From: Ailurus styani
Lineage: Eukaryota > Chordata > Mammalia > Carnivora > Ailuridae
Reading direction: 5' to 3'
Assembly: GCA_002007465.1 (NCBI GenBank)
Contig: LNAC01000745.1
Location: 234,921 to 298,920, forward strand
DNA length: 64,000 bases
Both the position numbers and the translations under genes were made by a program. Positions 1-11,430 of this stretch are shown here, piece after piece. Position 1 is the stretch's first letter, and each line of letters opens with the position of its first letter. The notes below the pieces were generated by a model that was not told the DNA's origin, ran no database searches, and worked only from the letters and a program-made list of their open reading frames with translations.

Positions 1-519
1 GATTATTTATAATTAATATAGTAAGTAATTATAGTAGATGCATGGCATAGATTACAAGCTAAGATAAAATGTTATATAAGAAAGTGTTGCATGAAAATCA
101 AATTGAGACAAGCCATATTTTTAATGTTGGTGACAACATTGATATTGCAGATAATCAAATAATCATGGTGGAAGACAAACGTGAGAACCACTCTCCAAAT
201 TTATCAGGGAGGGGGAAAGAAAATCTTTGAAGGAAGATGACAGATAAGGAAATAAGACAATGGAGATCAAACCTATTAATTACATAAGTTTCCCAAGGGC
301 AAAATGTGAAGAATGATTGGAATAGAGGCAGAAATCACAGATGAAGAATGCATTCCATTGCTAGTTTTAAGAAATGATTGAATACACTTCTCAAAAGTGT
401 CAAGGTTATGAAACACTGTCACAGATTGGAGGATTCTAAAGAGACATGACAACTAAAAGCATTGAATCCTGGTAGAGAAAAGGTATAATAGTGGAAAAAT
501 AGGGAAAACAAAATAAAGT
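1..519 (+). other. AT-rich sequence, possibly upstream part of an old L1
   Basis: I see no open frame, gene signal or clear repeat boundary. The stretch runs directly into the L1 3' end at 520-690 on the same strand, so it is probably decayed L1, but the similarity is too weak for me to assign a region of the element. Confidence 0.35.
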
Positions 520-690
520 CTAAAGTTCAGTTAACAATATTGTACTAATGTTAATTCTTTGCCAAATATACCATGTTGCGTAACATGTTAACATTAGGTA
601 AATCTGGGAGTACATGGGAATTCTGTGTACTGTCTTTGCAATTCTTCTGTAAATCTAAAATTACTTCAAAATAAAATGTTTTTAAAAATA
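520..690 (+). mobile_element. Old L1 (L1M-type) 3' end
   Basis: The order 'tgttaacattaggta', 'ctgtaaatctaaaattactt' and 'caaaataaaatgttt', ending in an A-rich tail, is the usual 3' terminus of ancient mammalian L1 (L1M) copies in sense orientation. No TSD is visible, as expected for a copy of this age. The subfamily cannot be set by eye. Confidence 0.65.
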
Positions 691-952
691 ATCGAAGAGT
701 CAATCAAAGGAGTTGATTGTGTTTCTGGAAAAAATATTGAAAAGAACCCTAGATCTGCAGGAATTCAGGCAAACTTTTAATTATTTAATTAAAAGGATAA
801 AAATAAAACCCTAAACACATGCAGAGAAAATAAAGTAGTTAGCTCCAAAGACCTAATTAACTAATAAGCCATCAAAATACTCCAGTGAACAAATTAAAAA
901 TTCCAGGAAAGGGATAGGAATAGAATTGTGGGACATTTTTGTGTATGTATTT

Positions 953-1019
953 GCATATATATATATATATACACACACATATATATGTGTGTATATATGT
1001 GTATGTGTGTGTGTGTACA
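953..1019. repeat. Alternating TA/CA/TG tract with a perfect 20-nt palindrome
   Basis: About 67 bp of alternating pyrimidine-purine sequence made of TA, AC, AT and GT blocks. Positions 973-992 form a perfect 20-nt palindrome with (AC)3 and (GT)3 arms around (AT)4. Such tracts favour Z-DNA or cruciforms and vary in length between individuals. Confidence 0.85.
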
Positions 1020-1454
1020 TAACATTTGCATATATTTAAAGCTTAGAGTTACAAAGACACAGTTTTCCCAATTGTCTGTGAGATGTTTGTTTATAAAATT
1101 AGAACAGTAATTAAGTTGCAAAATAAAAGAAACTCATGGGTCATAAAAGAAAATCACAAGTACAATTACAGTCTGTTAGGAGAGCAGTATTGGGAGAACT
1201 GTATATAAATTTATTTACTTAATTCTATCAAAAATCCTATTGAAATTGTAGTCAGAAGCAAATTCGTAATCCTTAATGTCTTCATTATAGGTAAGAATAT
1301 ACTTGAAAAAGCATAGGATTTAAGAAGGTATTAAGTAATTTTTAAAATCTTAGTACAAAAATCAGAATAACATGACTACTTTTTTAAAAGATTGTATTAC
1401 TATAAAATAGCTAAATAAGTCAAAGCACTGGTTCTATAACAAAAAGAAAAAACT

Positions 1455-1651
1455 GGGACACCTGGGTGGCTCAGTTGGTTAAGGAGCTGCCTTCGGCTCA
1501 GGTCATGATCCCAGGGTCCTGGGATAGAGTCCCGCATCAGGCTCCTTGCTCAGCAGGGGGCCTGCTTCTCCCTCTGCCTTTGCCTGCCACTCTGCCTGCT
1601 TGTGTTCTCTCTCTCTCTCTGACAAATAAATAAATAAAATCTTAAAAAAAT
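1455..1651 (+). mobile_element. Can-SINE (SINEC), intermediate type
   Basis: tRNA-like head 'gggacacctgggtggctcag', then 'ggtcatgatcccagggtcct', a CT-rich body, 'caaataaataaataaaatctt' and poly(A). A-rich direct repeats ('aaaaagaaaaaact' and a similar stretch after the tail) probably mark the TSD. It interrupts the old L1. Confidence 0.95.
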
Positions 1652-2660
1652 AGAAAAGAAAAAAACCATAAAAATGTTTTAAAATGCTGATGAAACTTAA
1701 TGAATAATGAATATAATAAATAACGAAGTATATATTTGTATAATAAATATTAATACAGAGATTAAACAAATAGAAAATACCTCTGTGATTCTAAAAATAA
1801 GAACATCTTGATAGAATACTTGAGTTTAGGGGAAATAGTATATTACCTAAAATGATTCAATTAAAGATTTAAAAATACAAAAAGATGATAACCAGAAAAT
1901 TATTTAAATATTTATCAGAAACCTACTTTTAAAAATAGTTTATCTACAAATTATATAGACTTTCAAAAAACAGATCATCTTGTGCTACAGAAGCTACTTA
2001 AGTTTTTTAGAAGCTAAGCCTGAAACTAGATACAAAAAGCATCAGAAAGAAATTTTAAAACACAAACCTTACTTATTAATATAAATACTTTAAACTAAAT
2101 CCATTAGTATAAAGGAATTAGCCACCATGACTAAGTAAGGTTTATCCTGAGAATTCAGGCAGAGTATTGAGAAATCTCTTAATATAATCATTCAAAAACT
2201 AGGCCTAATAAGAAAGAAAGACATTATTATTTAATTTAATCATTCAGATGTTTCCAAGGCATTCAACAGCATTCACTATCCATTCCTTTTTTTTTTTATT
2301 TAAAAATAGACTACTATTTTTCAACATGATAGACTTGGGTAGACAATTCAATAATATAAGAAGCAGACAAAAAGAGATGACTATTACAGTGGAATTATTT
2401 AAAATATTCTTAACAAAGGAAAATATATTTATTTATTCAGAAAGCCGACTAAAGTACTCTATAACTCTTAGGATTAATAAACACAATGAAGTATTATACA
2501 ACACAATTAAAATTAAGATAAGTATACATGGCTCAATTGTTGTCAGAAAAAGGTTGACAATAACATTTATAAAACACACACACAAACTATTTTGGAAAAA
2601 CTTTAAGTAGAGACTGGGAATTTCAATGTCAAGAAAATATTACATTTTCCTGAGTAATAT

Positions 2661-3236
2661 AAAAATTATTTATGTAACCAGATTGGATGCTGCAAATGTT
2701 TCACTCATTGTATTGGTAATTGGGCTCTCCTCACACTGGTCTAGTCGCACAGGATAATACACAGCAGTACATAACACATCCTTGAGGTGGGATCCTGACT
2801 AAGAGAGGTACCACATCCTCAAGGTCATGGAAAGCCAGCTGCTGTCTGAGATTTAAACAACAAAATGGACTACCAGTACCATTTTTCTCAAATTGGAGAT
2901 CACAGCAACTCACCAGAGACTATGTAGGAAAACGTGAAAAATCATTTTGAAGTATGAAGTTTACTCATTATTTTGAAACACTGATAGCGTGGCGGTCTAT
3001 AGAGAGCTGTTTTTGTTTTAGAAAATACCATACTAGACCACTCTGATTTGACAATAGGGTGTTGAAGAAATGATATGGAGACAGGAGGAAAAGGAGAGAG
3101 CCAAACTGTTTCAAGACTCAGAACATTCCTACTGACTCAAAATTGAGTCATTAAGAAAAGTTCAATAAGGAATAACATAATGTGGTGGGAGATCGGAGTT
3201 TAGGAGGAAAAAATGTCCTGTGAGGAATTTATTTCA
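2661..3236. other. Unique sequence, nothing recognised
   Basis: No repeat, convincing coding frame or regulatory motif is recognised. The 60-codon open frame on the minus strand at 2731-2913 has no recognisable domain. Confidence 0.5.
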
Positions 3237-3253
3237 ACATGATAGGACCCTGA

Positions 3254-3398
3254 CAGGCATTAAGGAGGGCACGTGATGTGATGAGTACTGGGTGTTACAT
3301 GCAACTGATGAATTACTGAACTCTACCTCTGAAACTAATGATGTACTATATGTTGGCTAATTGAATTTAAAGTAAAACAAACAAACAAACAAACAAAA
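3254..3398 (+). mobile_element. 5'-truncated L1 3' end with 17-bp TSD
   Basis: Only the last ~120 bp of a carnivore L1 3'UTR are present: 'gatgagtactgggtgttaca', 'ctgaaactaatgatgtacta' and 'ttggctaattgaatttaaa', then an (AAAC)n tail. A 17-bp TSD with one mismatch ('acatgataggaccctga' at 3237-3253, 'acatgctaggaccctga' at 3399-3415) proves target-primed insertion. Its 3'UTR differs from that of the full-length L1 downstream. Confidence 0.93.
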
Positions 3399-3415
3399 AC
3401 ATGCTAGGACCCTGA

Positions 3416-4569
3416 AGCATTTTTAACACACAGAAGTGTAGTATTTCATCCTGAATGCTTTGCTATGTAATGCTATGCTGTCAGTCTTTATGCCACCTGC
3501 CCTCATAACACACCCAACACTCCTACCCCACCATCACCCACAATTTCAGTAAAACCCATTATAAGAAATGTTTTGGATAAGCAATATTGTTGGAAATTTT
3601 AAAAGGTGTCTTTTTTCCACGTACAGGTCAGTGTGGAGCAGAAAGAACTCCTTGGAAAAAGAGAATAAATAAGAAATCAGAACCACTACTTGAGTGGAGA
3701 TACATAAGTCTCCAAGAATCGTGCAATTCTTGAGGAGGCCTCAGACTTCTGTGTGGTCCAAGAAAACTAACTCATTTATATATCAGTCTTAATGGACCAA
3801 GGGACAAGAACGGGTATTTGAATGGCATTACTTTATGGAGTAAGGTCTAAGTTTTAAAACTAAGAATAAGAAAATGAATTTTAAAAATGTTGTACTTTCC
3901 CACATATGCCTTTAGGTTTTCTTATGTCCACAGTAAAGTTCACTTCATTTTACTATGAAATTTGGCAGACATTTCTGTGATATATTGAAATAGATCAGGA
4001 GAGCTATGTGTACAGAATCAGGGAAAAGAATGACTCAATGTGCACAGCAACCCTTGCTTTCAACTTGTCTACACATCATAATGTATTCTGGAAACCGTCT
4101 AACCAATTTGGCACACAGAAAAAAGAGCAAGGCAAGTACATTTTAGGAGTGTATTTCCAGCACTACTCAGAGAGCAAAGTGGACCCTGATGGGGTGGTAG
4201 TACTCATGTCCCTCAGAAAGGTTCTCCTCAATCATAGGAGAGTGCATCACACCAGCCTGTGACCAACATTCCTCAAATTCAAGGGACACCTCTTGCTCCA
4301 GGATCACAATTCCCCAGCAGCCTTTAGATACAACTGTACAGTATTTTGATCTTCATAACTCTTTGTCTACTATAAGACAAAGCATTAGCTCCCGACATGA
4401 GCATAATAGTTCTCTTATCTGTTGTAATTTTCATCGTGCATTCATACATTCACATTCTGACTGATTTAATGCTTGCCTGTGAATGCTCACCCATCCCAGA
4501 AAGATTGATCCCCAATCAATGAAACAACAAAGTTTCTGGGTCTGGAAAACTAAGAGCCACAGCCAAATC
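3416..4569. other. Unique sequence, nothing recognised
   Basis: Unique-looking DNA with no recognisable repeat. The 84- and 91-codon open frames (4008-4262, 4483-4758) show no domain, and the second runs into the L1 5'UTR. Confidence 0.5.
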
Positions 4570-5011
4570 AATCAAGATTGTTTGTTTTCAGAAGGAGCAA
4601 GATGGAGGAGGAATAAGAGATCTAAATATCATCAGGTCCTAGAAATTCAGCTAGATAGTTATCACACCACTCTGAACACCTACAAATTCAACAGGAGGTC
4701 TAAGAGAAGAAGAGCAGCAATTCTAGGAACAGAAAAGCAACCACTTTCTGGAAGGTAGGAAGTGCAGAAAACTGAATCTGAAGTGATACACAGGAAGAGA
4801 CCACAGGGGGAGAGCCTGGCTCCTGGCAAGCTGTAGAGCATCGGAGCACAAAAACGGAACTTTTAGACGTTTGCTCCACTGAGGGATGTCGCTCCAGAGG
4901 CTAAGGGGGAGGTGGAGCCCTTGCAGGGACAGTGTGGTCTCAGGACCCACAGGGTCACAGAAAGACCAGAGGTACGTGAATGTGGCAGAGCTCCCAGGTA
5001 TGGGAGTGGGG

Positions 5012-5021
5012 AAGATGGCGG
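5012..5021 (+). promoter_or_regulatory. YY1-type motif in L1 5'UTR
   Basis: Perfect AAGATGGCGG core of the YY1 site about 430 bp inside the element. The copy at the 5' edge (4599) has lost the CpG. Binding is not shown by sequence alone. Confidence 0.5.
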
Positions 5022-6087
5022 CAGAGACGGAGCCAAGCAGTGGGCTCTCAGCTAAGGGTTACCTTAAACCATGATTCCAGACACAGTCGGGCCACTGCTC
5101 TTGGAGCAGGGACCCCACAAGTAGGGGGGAGACTACCCTTCCTCCTCCAGGAGAAGCGGCACAGGAGCAAGCTGCAGGAATCTGCTGGGTTCAGAGACTC
5201 CAAACGGGGCCGTGTGCCTGAGATAAACACTCTCAGTCACAGGCTGGGTGAGCACAGAGTGCGGCCGGAGACCAGGGAGACGGGAGTGATTGACTGCTTT
5301 TCTCTGAGGGCACACTGAGGAGGGGCACCCTGAGCTCTCAGCTCCTATGGGCTGGATATTGGGAGGCCACCATCTTCATTCCCGTCCTCCAAAGCTGTAT
5401 GGAAAGTGTTCAGGGAACAAAAGCTCCCGAGACGAACCCAAGCAGATTACTTAGCCTGGCCCCTGGCAAGGGCCGTGCAATTCCGCCTCGGGCAAAGATG
5501 TTTGAGAATCACTGCAACAGGCCCCTCCTCCAGAAGATCAACAAGAACATTCAGCTAAGACCAAGTTCACCTATCAAGGAGAACCACAGAACTTCAGAGA
5601 GAGGGGAATGCAACACATAGAATTCATGGCTTTTCCCCCATGATTCTTTAGTCTTTCAAAGTTAAATTTGTTTATTTTTTTCTTATTCTATTTTTTTAAA
5701 TTTTTCTCTTTCCTATTTTAACTTTTTAAAACAATTTTACCTTATTAATACCTTTTAAAAATCTTTTTTAAAATTTTCATTTTGTTATAATCATATTCCA
5801 TCCCTTCATTGTATGTAACCTTATGTTTTGTATACATAAAGGTTTTTCTTTCTTTAAAATTTTGGGATACTTTTCTTCTAACAGAACAAAATATACCTGA
5901 AATCTAGCACATGACTTTGTTCTAGTCTCCAGCCTGATCACATTTTTCCTCTTTTTATTTATTTATTTTTTTGTATATATGTAAGTTTTTCTTTCTTTAA
6001 AATTTTGGGAGACAGTCTCTTCTAAAAGACCAAAATAAACCCCAAATCAAGTGTGTGGCTCTATTCTATTCACCAGTTTAATATCCC

Positions 6088-6140
6088 CACCCCTCTCTCT
6101 CTCTCTCTCTAAATATATATATATATACACATACATATAT
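6088..6140. repeat. (CT)n-(TA)n compound microsatellite in L1 5'UTR
   Basis: About nine CT units run into 'aaatatatatatatatacaca'. It lies just upstream of ORF1 and is probably variable in length. Confidence 0.85.
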
Positions 6141-6273
6141 TTTTTTGCCCCCACTCTTTTCTTCTCCCCCCAGTTTTGGGTCTCTTCCGATTTGGTTAGT
6201 CTATATTTTTCTGGGGTCATTTCTACACTTTTAGTATTTTGTTCTCTCATTCATCTATTCTTATCTGGATAAA

Positions 6274-7191
6274 ATGACAAGGTAGAAAAATTCACGTCAG
6301 AAAAAGGAACAAGAGGCAGTACTGACAGCTAGGGACCTAATCAATATGGACATTAGTAATATGTCAGAACTAGAGTTTAGAATGATAATTATCAAGGTGC
6401 TAGCTGGGCTTGAAAAAAGTATGGAAGATACTAGAGAATCCCTTTCTGGAGAAATAAAATTCCTTCCTGGAGAAATAAAAGAACTAAAATCTAACCAAGT
6501 TGAAATAAAAAAATGCTATTAATGAGGTGTATAAAAAAATGGAGGCTCTTACTGCTAGGATAAATGAGGCACAAGAGAGAATTGGTGATATAGAAGATCA
6601 AATGATGGAGAATAAAGAAGATGAGAAAAAGAGAGATAAACAACTACTGGACCACGAGGCGAGAATTCCAGAGATAAGTGATACCATAAGACAAAGCAAT
6701 ATTAGAATTGGGATCCCAGAAAAAGAAGAAGGAGAGAGGGGGGAAGAAGGTATATTGGAGCAAATTATAGCAGAGAATTTCCCTAATTTGGCAAAGGGAA
6801 CAAGCATCAAAATCCAGGAGGCACAGAGAAACCCCCTCAAAATCAATAAAAATAGGTCCACAGCCCGTCATCTAATAGTAAAACTTACAAGTCTCAGTGA
6901 CAAAGAGAAAATCCTGAAAGCAGCTCAGGACAAGAGGTCTGTAACATACAACAACAGAAATATTAGAATGGTAGCAGACCTATCCTCAGAGACCTGGCAG
7001 GCCAGAAAGGACTGGCATGATATATATTCAGAGCACTAAATGAGAAAAATATGCAGCCAAGAATACTATTTCCAGCTAGGCTATCACTGAAAATAGAAGG
7101 AGAGATAAAAAGCTTCCAGGAAAAACAAAAACTAAAGGAATTTTCAAACACCAAATCACCCCTACAGAAAATATTGAAAGGGGTCCTCTAA
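6274..7191 (+). pseudogene. L1 ORF1 remnant (RNA-binding chaperone)
   Basis: ORF1 encodes the RNA-binding, coiled-coil trimer that coats L1 RNA. The expected ATG is at 6274, but the fourth codon is TAG (6283-6285). The frame is restored in part at 6527-7039, a run of 170 codons. It holds a heptad-rich segment ('ARINEAQERIGDIEDQMMEN', then 'LLDHEARI'), followed by the RNA-recognition part ('NIRIGIPEKEEGERGEEGIL') and the C-terminal part ('RSTARHLIVKLTSLSDKEK'). An extra A in the A-run near 6510 breaks the frame upstream. An extra TA in 'atatatatt' near 7020-7027 shifts it downstream, so the C-terminus is read out of frame to the natural stop TAA at 7189-7191. Identity is certain; the protein is dead. 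Confidence 0.92.
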
Positions 7192-8206
7192 GTAAAGAAA
7201 GCCTAAAAGTAACAGGCCGGAAAGGAAAAGAGGCAATATACAGTAATAGTCACCTTACAGGCAATACAGTGGTACTAAATTTATATCTTTCAATAGTTAC
7301 CCTGAATGGATATGGGCTAAATGCCCCAATCAAAAGACACAGGGTATCAGAATGGATTAAAAAAAAAAAAAAGACCCATCAATATACTGGTGGCAAGAAA
7401 CTCATTTTAGACCCAAGGATACCTCCAGATTGAAAGTGAGGGGGTGGAAAACAATTTACCATACTAATGGACATCAAAAGAAAGCTGGGGTGGCAATCCT
7501 TATATCAGATAAATTAGATTTTAAGCCAAAAATTATAATAAGAGATGAGGAAGAACACTATATCATAATTAAAGGGTCTGTCCAGCAAGAATATCTAACA
7601 ATTTTAAATATCTATGCCCCTACCATGGGAGCAGCCAATTATATAGACCAATTAATAACAAAATCAAAGAAACACATCAATACAATAATAGTAGGGGACT
7701 TCAGCACCCCCTTCATGGAAATGGACAGATGATCTAAGCAAAAGATCAACAAGGAAATAAAGACTTTAAATGACACATTGGACCAGATGGATGTCACAGA
7801 TATATTCAGAACATTTCATCCCAAAGCAACAGAATACACATTCTTCTCTAGTGCACATGGCACATTCTCCAGAAGAGATCACATCCTGGGTCACAAATCA
7901 GGTCTCAACCAGTACCAAAAGATTGGGATCATTCCCTGCATATTTTCAGACCACAGTTGCTTTGAAACTAGAACTCAACCACAAGAGGAAAGGTGGAAAG
8001 AACTCAACTACATGGAGGCTAAAGATCATCCTACTAAAGAATGAAGGGTCAACCAGGAAATTAAAGAAGAATTTAAAAAATTCATGGAAACAAATGAAAA
8101 TGAAAACACGACTGTTCAAAATCTCTGGGACACAGCAAAGGTGGGCCTGAGAGGAAAGTATATATAGCAATACAAGCCTTTCTCAAGAAACAAAAAAATG
8201 TCTCAA

Positions 8207-8400
8207 GGGGCACCTGGGTGGCTCAGTGGGTTAAAGCCTCTGCCTTAAGCTCAGGTCATGATCTCAGGTCCTGGGATCAAGCCAGCATTGGGCTCCCTGC
8301 TCAGCAGGAATCCAGCTTCCTCCTCTCTCTCTGCCTGACTCTGTCTACTTGTAATCTCTCTCACTCTGTCAAATAAATAAATAAAATCTTAAAAAAAAAT
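8207..8400 (+). mobile_element. Can-SINE, young type, inside L1 ORF2
   Basis: Head 'gggcacctgggtggctcag' with the young marker 'tgggttaaagcc', and the 'ctacttgtaatctctc' block before the tail. A near-perfect TSD of about 18 bp flanks it (8189-8206 and 8401-8419; both end in 'tctcaag'). Confidence 0.97.
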
Positions 8401-8709
8401 AGACAAAAAAGTTCTCAAGTACACAACCAAACCCTACACTTAAAGCAGCTGGAGAAAGAACAGCAAAGAAAGCCTACACCCAGCAGGAGAAGAGAAATCA
8501 TAAAGATCAGAGCAGAATCAATGAAATAGAAACCAAAAGAACAGTAGAACAAATCAATAAGACTAGAAGCTGATTCTTGGAAAGAATTAATAAGATTGAT
8601 AAACCCCTAGCCAGACTTATCCAAAGTAAAGAGAAAGGACCCAAATTAATAAAATCATGAATGAAAGAGGAGAGATCACAACCAACACCAAAGAAATACA
8701 AACAATTAT

Positions 8710-8753
8710 GTTCCAAAAAATAGAAATGGAAAGAAAACTTCCCAAACTCATTT
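8710..8753 (+). repeat. 44-bp duplicated ORF2 segment, copy A (misplaced)
   Basis: Identical over 44 bp to 8957-9000. From the usual ORF2 order this is the wrong place: the segment between 'caaatacaaacaattat' and 'ggaagaaatggatgcattcc' normally encodes 'YYEQLYANKL'-like sequence, which has been replaced by a copy of DNA belonging about 250 bp downstream. Confidence 0.85.
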
Positions 8754-8956
8754 GGAAGAAATGGATGCATTCCTAGAGACATATAAACTACCAAAACTGA
8801 ACCAGGAAGAAATAGAAAACCTGAACAGATACATTACCAGTAAGAAGATTGAAGTAGTCATCAAAAATCTACCCCCCAAAAAAGCCCAGGGCCAGATAGC
8901 TTCCCAGAGGAATTCCACCAAACATTTAAAGAAGAATTAATACCTCTTCTGAAACT

Positions 8957-9000
8957 GTTCCAAAAAATAGAAATGGAAAGAAAACTTCCCAAACTCATTT
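8957..9000 (+). repeat. 44-bp duplicated ORF2 segment, copy B (native position)
   Basis: This is the expected ORF2 location, between 'cctcttctgaaact' and 'aggccagcattaccttgat'. It is presumably the donor for copy A. Confidence 0.85.
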
Positions 9001-10814
9001 TAAGAGGCCAGCATTACCTTGATCCCCAAACCAGACAAAGATCCCATCAAAAAGGAGAATTACAGACCAATATCCTTGATGAACACAGACGCAAAAATTC
9101 TCACCAAAATACTAGCCAATAGGATCCAACAGTACATTAAAAGGATTATTCACCACAACCAAGTGGGATTTATTCCTGGGCTGCAAGGCTGCTTCAACAT
9201 CTGCAAATCAATCAATGGGATACAATACATGAATAAAAGAAAGAACAAGAACCATGTGATACTCTCAATAGATGCTGAAAAAGCATTTGACAAAGTACAG
9301 TATCTTTTTTGATCAAAACTCTTCACAGTGTAGACATAGAGGATACATACCTCAATATCATCAAAGCCATCTATGAAAAACCCACAACAAATATCATTCT
9401 CAATGGGGAAAAACTCAGAGCTTTTCTGCTAAGGTCAGGAACCTGGCAGGGCTATCCACTATCACCACTGCTATTCAACATAGTACTAGAAGTCCTAGCC
9501 TCAGCAATCAGACAACAACAACAACAGCAAAATAAATAAAAGGGATCTGAATCAGCAAAGAAGAAGTCAAATTCTCACTCATTCCAGATGATAGGATACT
9601 TTATGTGGAAATCCCAAAGGACTCCACTCCAAAACTGCTAGAACTCATACAGGAATCAGTAAAGTGTCAGGCTATAAAATCAGTGCACAGGAATCAGTTG
9701 CATTTCAATTCACCAACAGCAAGACAGAAGAAAGAGAAATTAAGGAGTTGATCCCATTTACAACTGCACCCAAAATGATAAAATACCTAGGAATAAACCT
9801 AACCAAAGAGGCAAAGAATCTGTACTCAGAAAACTATAAAGTATTCATGAAAGAAATTGAGGAAGACACAAAGAAATGGAAAATCGTTCCATGCTCACAG
9901 ATTGGAAGAACAAATACTGTTAACCATGCCTATGCTATCTAAAGTAATCTACACATTTAATGCAATCCCTATCAAAATACCATAATTTTTTTTCAAAGAA
10001 ATGGAAGAAATAATCCTAAAACTTATATGAACCAGAAAAGAGCCCAGATAGCCAGAGTAATGTTGAAAAAGAAAACCAAAGTTGGCAGCATCACAATTCC
10101 AGACTTCAAGCTCTATTACAAAGCTGTCATCATCAAGACAGTATGGTACTGGCATAAAAACAGACACATAGATCAATGGAACAGAATTGAGAGCCCAGAA
10201 GTGGACCTTCAACTCTATGGTCAACTAATGTGTGACAAAGGAGGAAAGAATGTCCAATGGCAAAAAGACAGTCTCTTCAACAAATGGTGTTGGGAAAACT
10301 GGTCAGCCACATTCAGAAAAATGAAACTGGAGCATCTCCTTACACCATACAAAAATAGACTCTAAATGGATGGAAGACCTCAGTGTGAGACGGGAATCCA
10401 TTCAAATCTTTGAGGAGAACACAGGCAGCAGCAACCTCTTCTACCTCAGCCGCAGCAACTTCTTCCTAGAAACATTGCCAAAGGCAAGGGAAGCAAGGGC
10501 AAAAATGAACTACTAGGACTTCATCAAGATCAAAAGCTTTTGCACAGCAGAGTAAACAGTCAGCAAAAGCAATAGACAACTGACAGAATGGGAGAAGATA
10601 TTTGCAAATGACATATCAGATAAAGGGCTTGTATCCAAAATCTATAAAGAACTTCTCAAACTCAACACCCAAAGAACAAATAATCCGATCAAGAAATGCC
10701 AGAAGACGTGAACAGATATTTCTGTAAAGAAGATATCCAAATGGCCAACAGACACATGAAAAAGTGCTCAACATCACACTGCATCAAGGAAATACAAATC
10801 AAAACCACAGTGAG

Positions 10815-11027
10815 GGTGCCTGGGTGGCTCAGTGGGTTAAAGCCGCTGCCTTCGGCTCGGGTCATGATCCCAGGGTCCTGGAATCGAGGCCCGAATCGGG
10901 CTCTCTGCTCAGCAGGGAGCCTGCTTTTACCTCTCTCTCTGCCTGCCTCTCTGCCTACTTGTAATCTCTCTGTGTCAAATGAATAAATAAAATCTTAAAA
11001 AACAAAACAAAACAAAACAAAAAAACA
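10815..11027 (+). mobile_element. Can-SINE, young type, inside L1 ORF2
   Basis: Complete young-type SINE ('ggttaaagccgctgccttcg', 'cctacttgtaatctctc') with an (AAAAC)n tail. The TSD is a perfect 'ccacagtgag' (10805-10814 and 11030-11039), possibly a few A/C-rich bases longer. Confidence 0.97.
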
Positions 11028-11377
11028 CACCACAGTGAGATACCACCTCAAACCATTTAGAATGGCTAAAATTAACCAGTCAGGAAATGACAGATATTGG
11101 CGAGGATGCAGAGCAAGGGGAACCCTCCTACACTGTTGGTGGGAATGCAAGCTGGTGCAGCCACTCTGGAAAACAGTATGGAGGTTCCTCAAAAAGTTGA
11201 AAATAGAGCTACCCTATGACTCACCAATTGAACTACTGGGTATTTACCCTAAAAATACAAATGTAGTGATCCAAAGGGACACGTGCACCCAAATGTTTAT
11301 AGCAGCAATGTTCACAATAGCCAAAGTATGGAAAGAGCCTAGATGTCCATCAACAGATGAATGGATAAAGAAGTTGT

Positions 11378-11379
<2 letters not shown>

Positions 11380-11425
<46 letters not shown>
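11380..11425. repeat. (TA)23 microsatellite within L1 ORF2
   Basis: Uninterrupted TA repeat of 46 bp between 'aagttgtgg' and 'caatggaatactatg'. In the surviving frame it reads as alternating Tyr-Ile. Other L1 copies have only a short 'tatatata' here, so it grew after insertion. Confidence 0.95.

Positions 11426-11430
<5 letters not shown>

Larger units (their letters stand above)
691..2660 (+). mobile_element. Decayed old L1, ORF2 reverse-transcriptase region, split by a SINE
   Basis: Between about 2100 and 2300 the sequence follows the order of L1 ORF2 reverse transcriptase: a stretch like the 'DQVGFIPGMQG' segment, then one like '[14 protein letters not shown]' ('aaggcattcaacagcattcactatccattc'). 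Stops and indels break every frame. The 5' part (691-1450) is AT-rich and only presumed to belong to the same element. The 120-codon open frame at 2248-2610 is a chance remnant. Subfamily unknown (L1M group). Confidence 0.5.
4584..6273 (+). promoter_or_regulatory. L1 5'UTR / internal promoter region
   Basis: In L1 this region is an RNA polymerase II promoter that transcribes the element from its first base. It is more GC- and CpG-rich than its surroundings as far as about 5500, then T-rich. A YY1-type motif AAGATGGCGG lies at 5012-5021, and a one-base variant (AAGATGGAGG) lies at 4599-4608 near the 5' edge, where YY1 positions the start in human L1. The open frames here (4886-5318, 5399-5620 and opposite strand) have no known product. 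A CT/TA microsatellite lies near the 3' end. Whether promoter activity remains cannot be judged from sequence. Confidence 0.8.

Noticed and set aside
1455..1530. SINE heads as tRNA genes
   Set aside because: They derive from a tRNA and keep promoter-box-like text, but do not fold as intact tRNAs and are followed by SINE bodies and poly(A).
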